From assembly GCA_934644775.1 (NCBI GenBank), contig CAKUDB010000006.1, positions 46,174-110,173 of the forward strand: 64,000 nucleotides of DNA. Direction: 5' to 3'. Position numbers and translations under genes: made by a program. Of this stretch, positions 63,548 to 64,000 are shown piece after piece. The stretch's first letter is position 1. Each line of letters opens with the position of its first letter. The DNA comes from an uncultured bacterium (GTDB lineage Bacteria > Vulcanimicrobiota > Xenobia > Xenobiales > Xenobiaceae). The notes under the pieces are model-generated. The model saw nothing but the letters and a program-made list of their open reading frames with translations. It was not told the DNA's origin and searched no databases.

Positions 63548-64000
63548 CTACTTTTTATTATTGTAAATCGTAAAATTTAGCAGCACAGCTCCCAAACGCA
63601 GCTGATCACCGCTATGTAAGCCGCGCTCGATACCTTGGGGCAATCTTTCACCGTTGATAAAGGTGCCGTTGCCGCTGCCCACGTCTTCGATAAATACACC
63701 AGTTGAATCATGGCGCAACCAAGCGTGCCTCTTAGATACAGTAGCTCCGCCGCGCAGTCCTGCAAAATCGAGTTTAAAGCCATCATCACCCCCCCCCGGC
63801 CCCCGCCCCAACAATATTTTGTCGGAATTTAACTGAAAGACTTGTCCACTGTGGCTATCTGTTAAAGAAGCGTAACCTACTGGCGGCGCAACAGGCGCAG
63901 GTGCGGGCGCGGCAGCAAAGGCAGGCGCAACAGGCGCAGGTGCGGGCGCGGCAGCAAAGGCAGGCGCAACAGGCGCAGGTGCGGGCGCGGCAGCAAAGGC
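63548..64000 (-). CDS. FHA-domain protein with Ala/Pro repeats (N-terminus outside window)
   Basis: The frame is open to the right edge, so only the C-terminal part is seen, about 150 residues. At the visible N-terminal end stand repeats of 'AFAAAPAPAPVAP'. Then a full FHA domain follows: 'YASLTDSHSGQVFQL', 'ILLGRGPGGGDDGFKLDF', 'VSKRHAWLRHD', 'VEDVGSGNGTFINGERL'-type core ('IEDVGSGNGTFINGERL' here) and 'LRLGAVLLNFTIY'. The phosphothreonine-binding Arg, Ser-x-x-His and Asn are present. It should bind phosphoproteins. It is cotranscribed with the acyl-CoA synthetase. Confidence 0.88.
   Translation of the reverse strand, partial: AFAAAPAPAPVAPAFAAAPAPAPVAPAFAAAPAPAPVAPPVGYASLTDSHSGQVFQLNSDKILLGRGPGGGDDGFKLDFAGLRGGATVSKRHAWLRHDSTGVFIEDVGSGNGTFINGERLPQGIERGLHSGDQLRLGAVLLNFTIYNNKK
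63885..64000 (-). repeat. Exact 39-bp tandem repeat in the FHA gene
   Basis: Units begin at 63885, 63924 and 63963 and are identical; the third is cut one base short by the window edge. Each encodes 13 residues of Ala/Pro/Phe/Val. More copies may follow outside. Confidence 0.95.

Noticed and set aside
63885..64000. Possible CRISPR array
   Set aside because: The 39-bp units are directly adjacent without spacers and are coding in the FHA frame.

Overview
This is a chromosomal window from a flagellated bacterium with a double-membrane style envelope. Supporting features are a flagellar export and switch cluster, cleavable signal peptides, a lipoprotein, a LolA-fold exported protein and an O-antigen-ligase-like membrane protein. 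Base composition is near balanced, Shine-Dalgarno sites are strong, and TTG and GTG starts are common. The taxon cannot be fixed from sequence alone. RpoC is compact (1245 aa) and its N-terminus lacks the extra residues seen in proteobacteria. RpoB carries an unusual zinc ribbon. A GapR-type nucleoid protein, a family best known from Alphaproteobacteria, sits next to rpoBC. I would not assign a phylum; an uncultured, probably anaerobic lineage is plausible, given pyruvate phosphate dikinase.

Layout. 1-10204 (+): the end of fliK, a hook/rod protein gene, then fliM, two fliN copies, fliO, a previously unlisted small FliO-like ORF, fliP, fliQ, fliR, flhB and flhA. 10318-13232 (+): four small or low-complexity proteins of unknown function. 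Three of them share one C-terminal helical module of 57 residues. 13411-15398 (-): an ATP-grasp ligase and a helical-repeat protein. 15643-23454 (-): rpoC and rpoB, driven by a strong promoter with a leader of about 500 nt that contains a convincing intrinsic terminator. 24116-24572 (+): gapR and tRNA-Pro(CGG). 24714-30479: envelope, zinc-ribbon and unknown proteins, including one with what looks like an inactivated lethal-factor-type metalloprotease domain. 30665-40392 (-): trpB, dnaE, a short DnaE-palm-like protein, proB, a Sel1 lipoprotein and an SstT-type transporter. 40589-50768: an XRE regulator, ppdK, a zinc-ribbon protein, a membrane-anchored methyltransferase, an ABC-F ATPase, proA and a second methyltransferase. 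50765-64000: a TPR/HD-GYP-like protein, a nitroreductase, an O-antigen-ligase-like protein, two adenylate-forming enzymes, a second zinc-ribbon paralogue, a LolA-fold protein, glycyl-tRNA synthetase, a stand-alone I9-type inhibitor and an FHA protein cut by the window edge.

How the parts fit. The flagellar genes build the export gate (FliOPQR, FlhAB), the C-ring (FliM, FliN) and the hook/rod. The repeated helical module downstream of flhA may belong to the same machine, for example as exported or accessory proteins, but this is inference. sel1, proB, the DnaE-like gene and dnaE are closely spaced on one strand. proB and proA lie about 11 kb apart.

The most novel items are: (1) a translated, catalytically dead DnaE-palm fragment directly upstream of dnaE; (2) the three-member C-terminal module family after flhA; (3) a pseudo-metalloprotease lacking all three inferred zinc ligands; (4) the rpoBC leader terminator; (5) a 55-aa FliO-domain-like gene between fliO and fliP.
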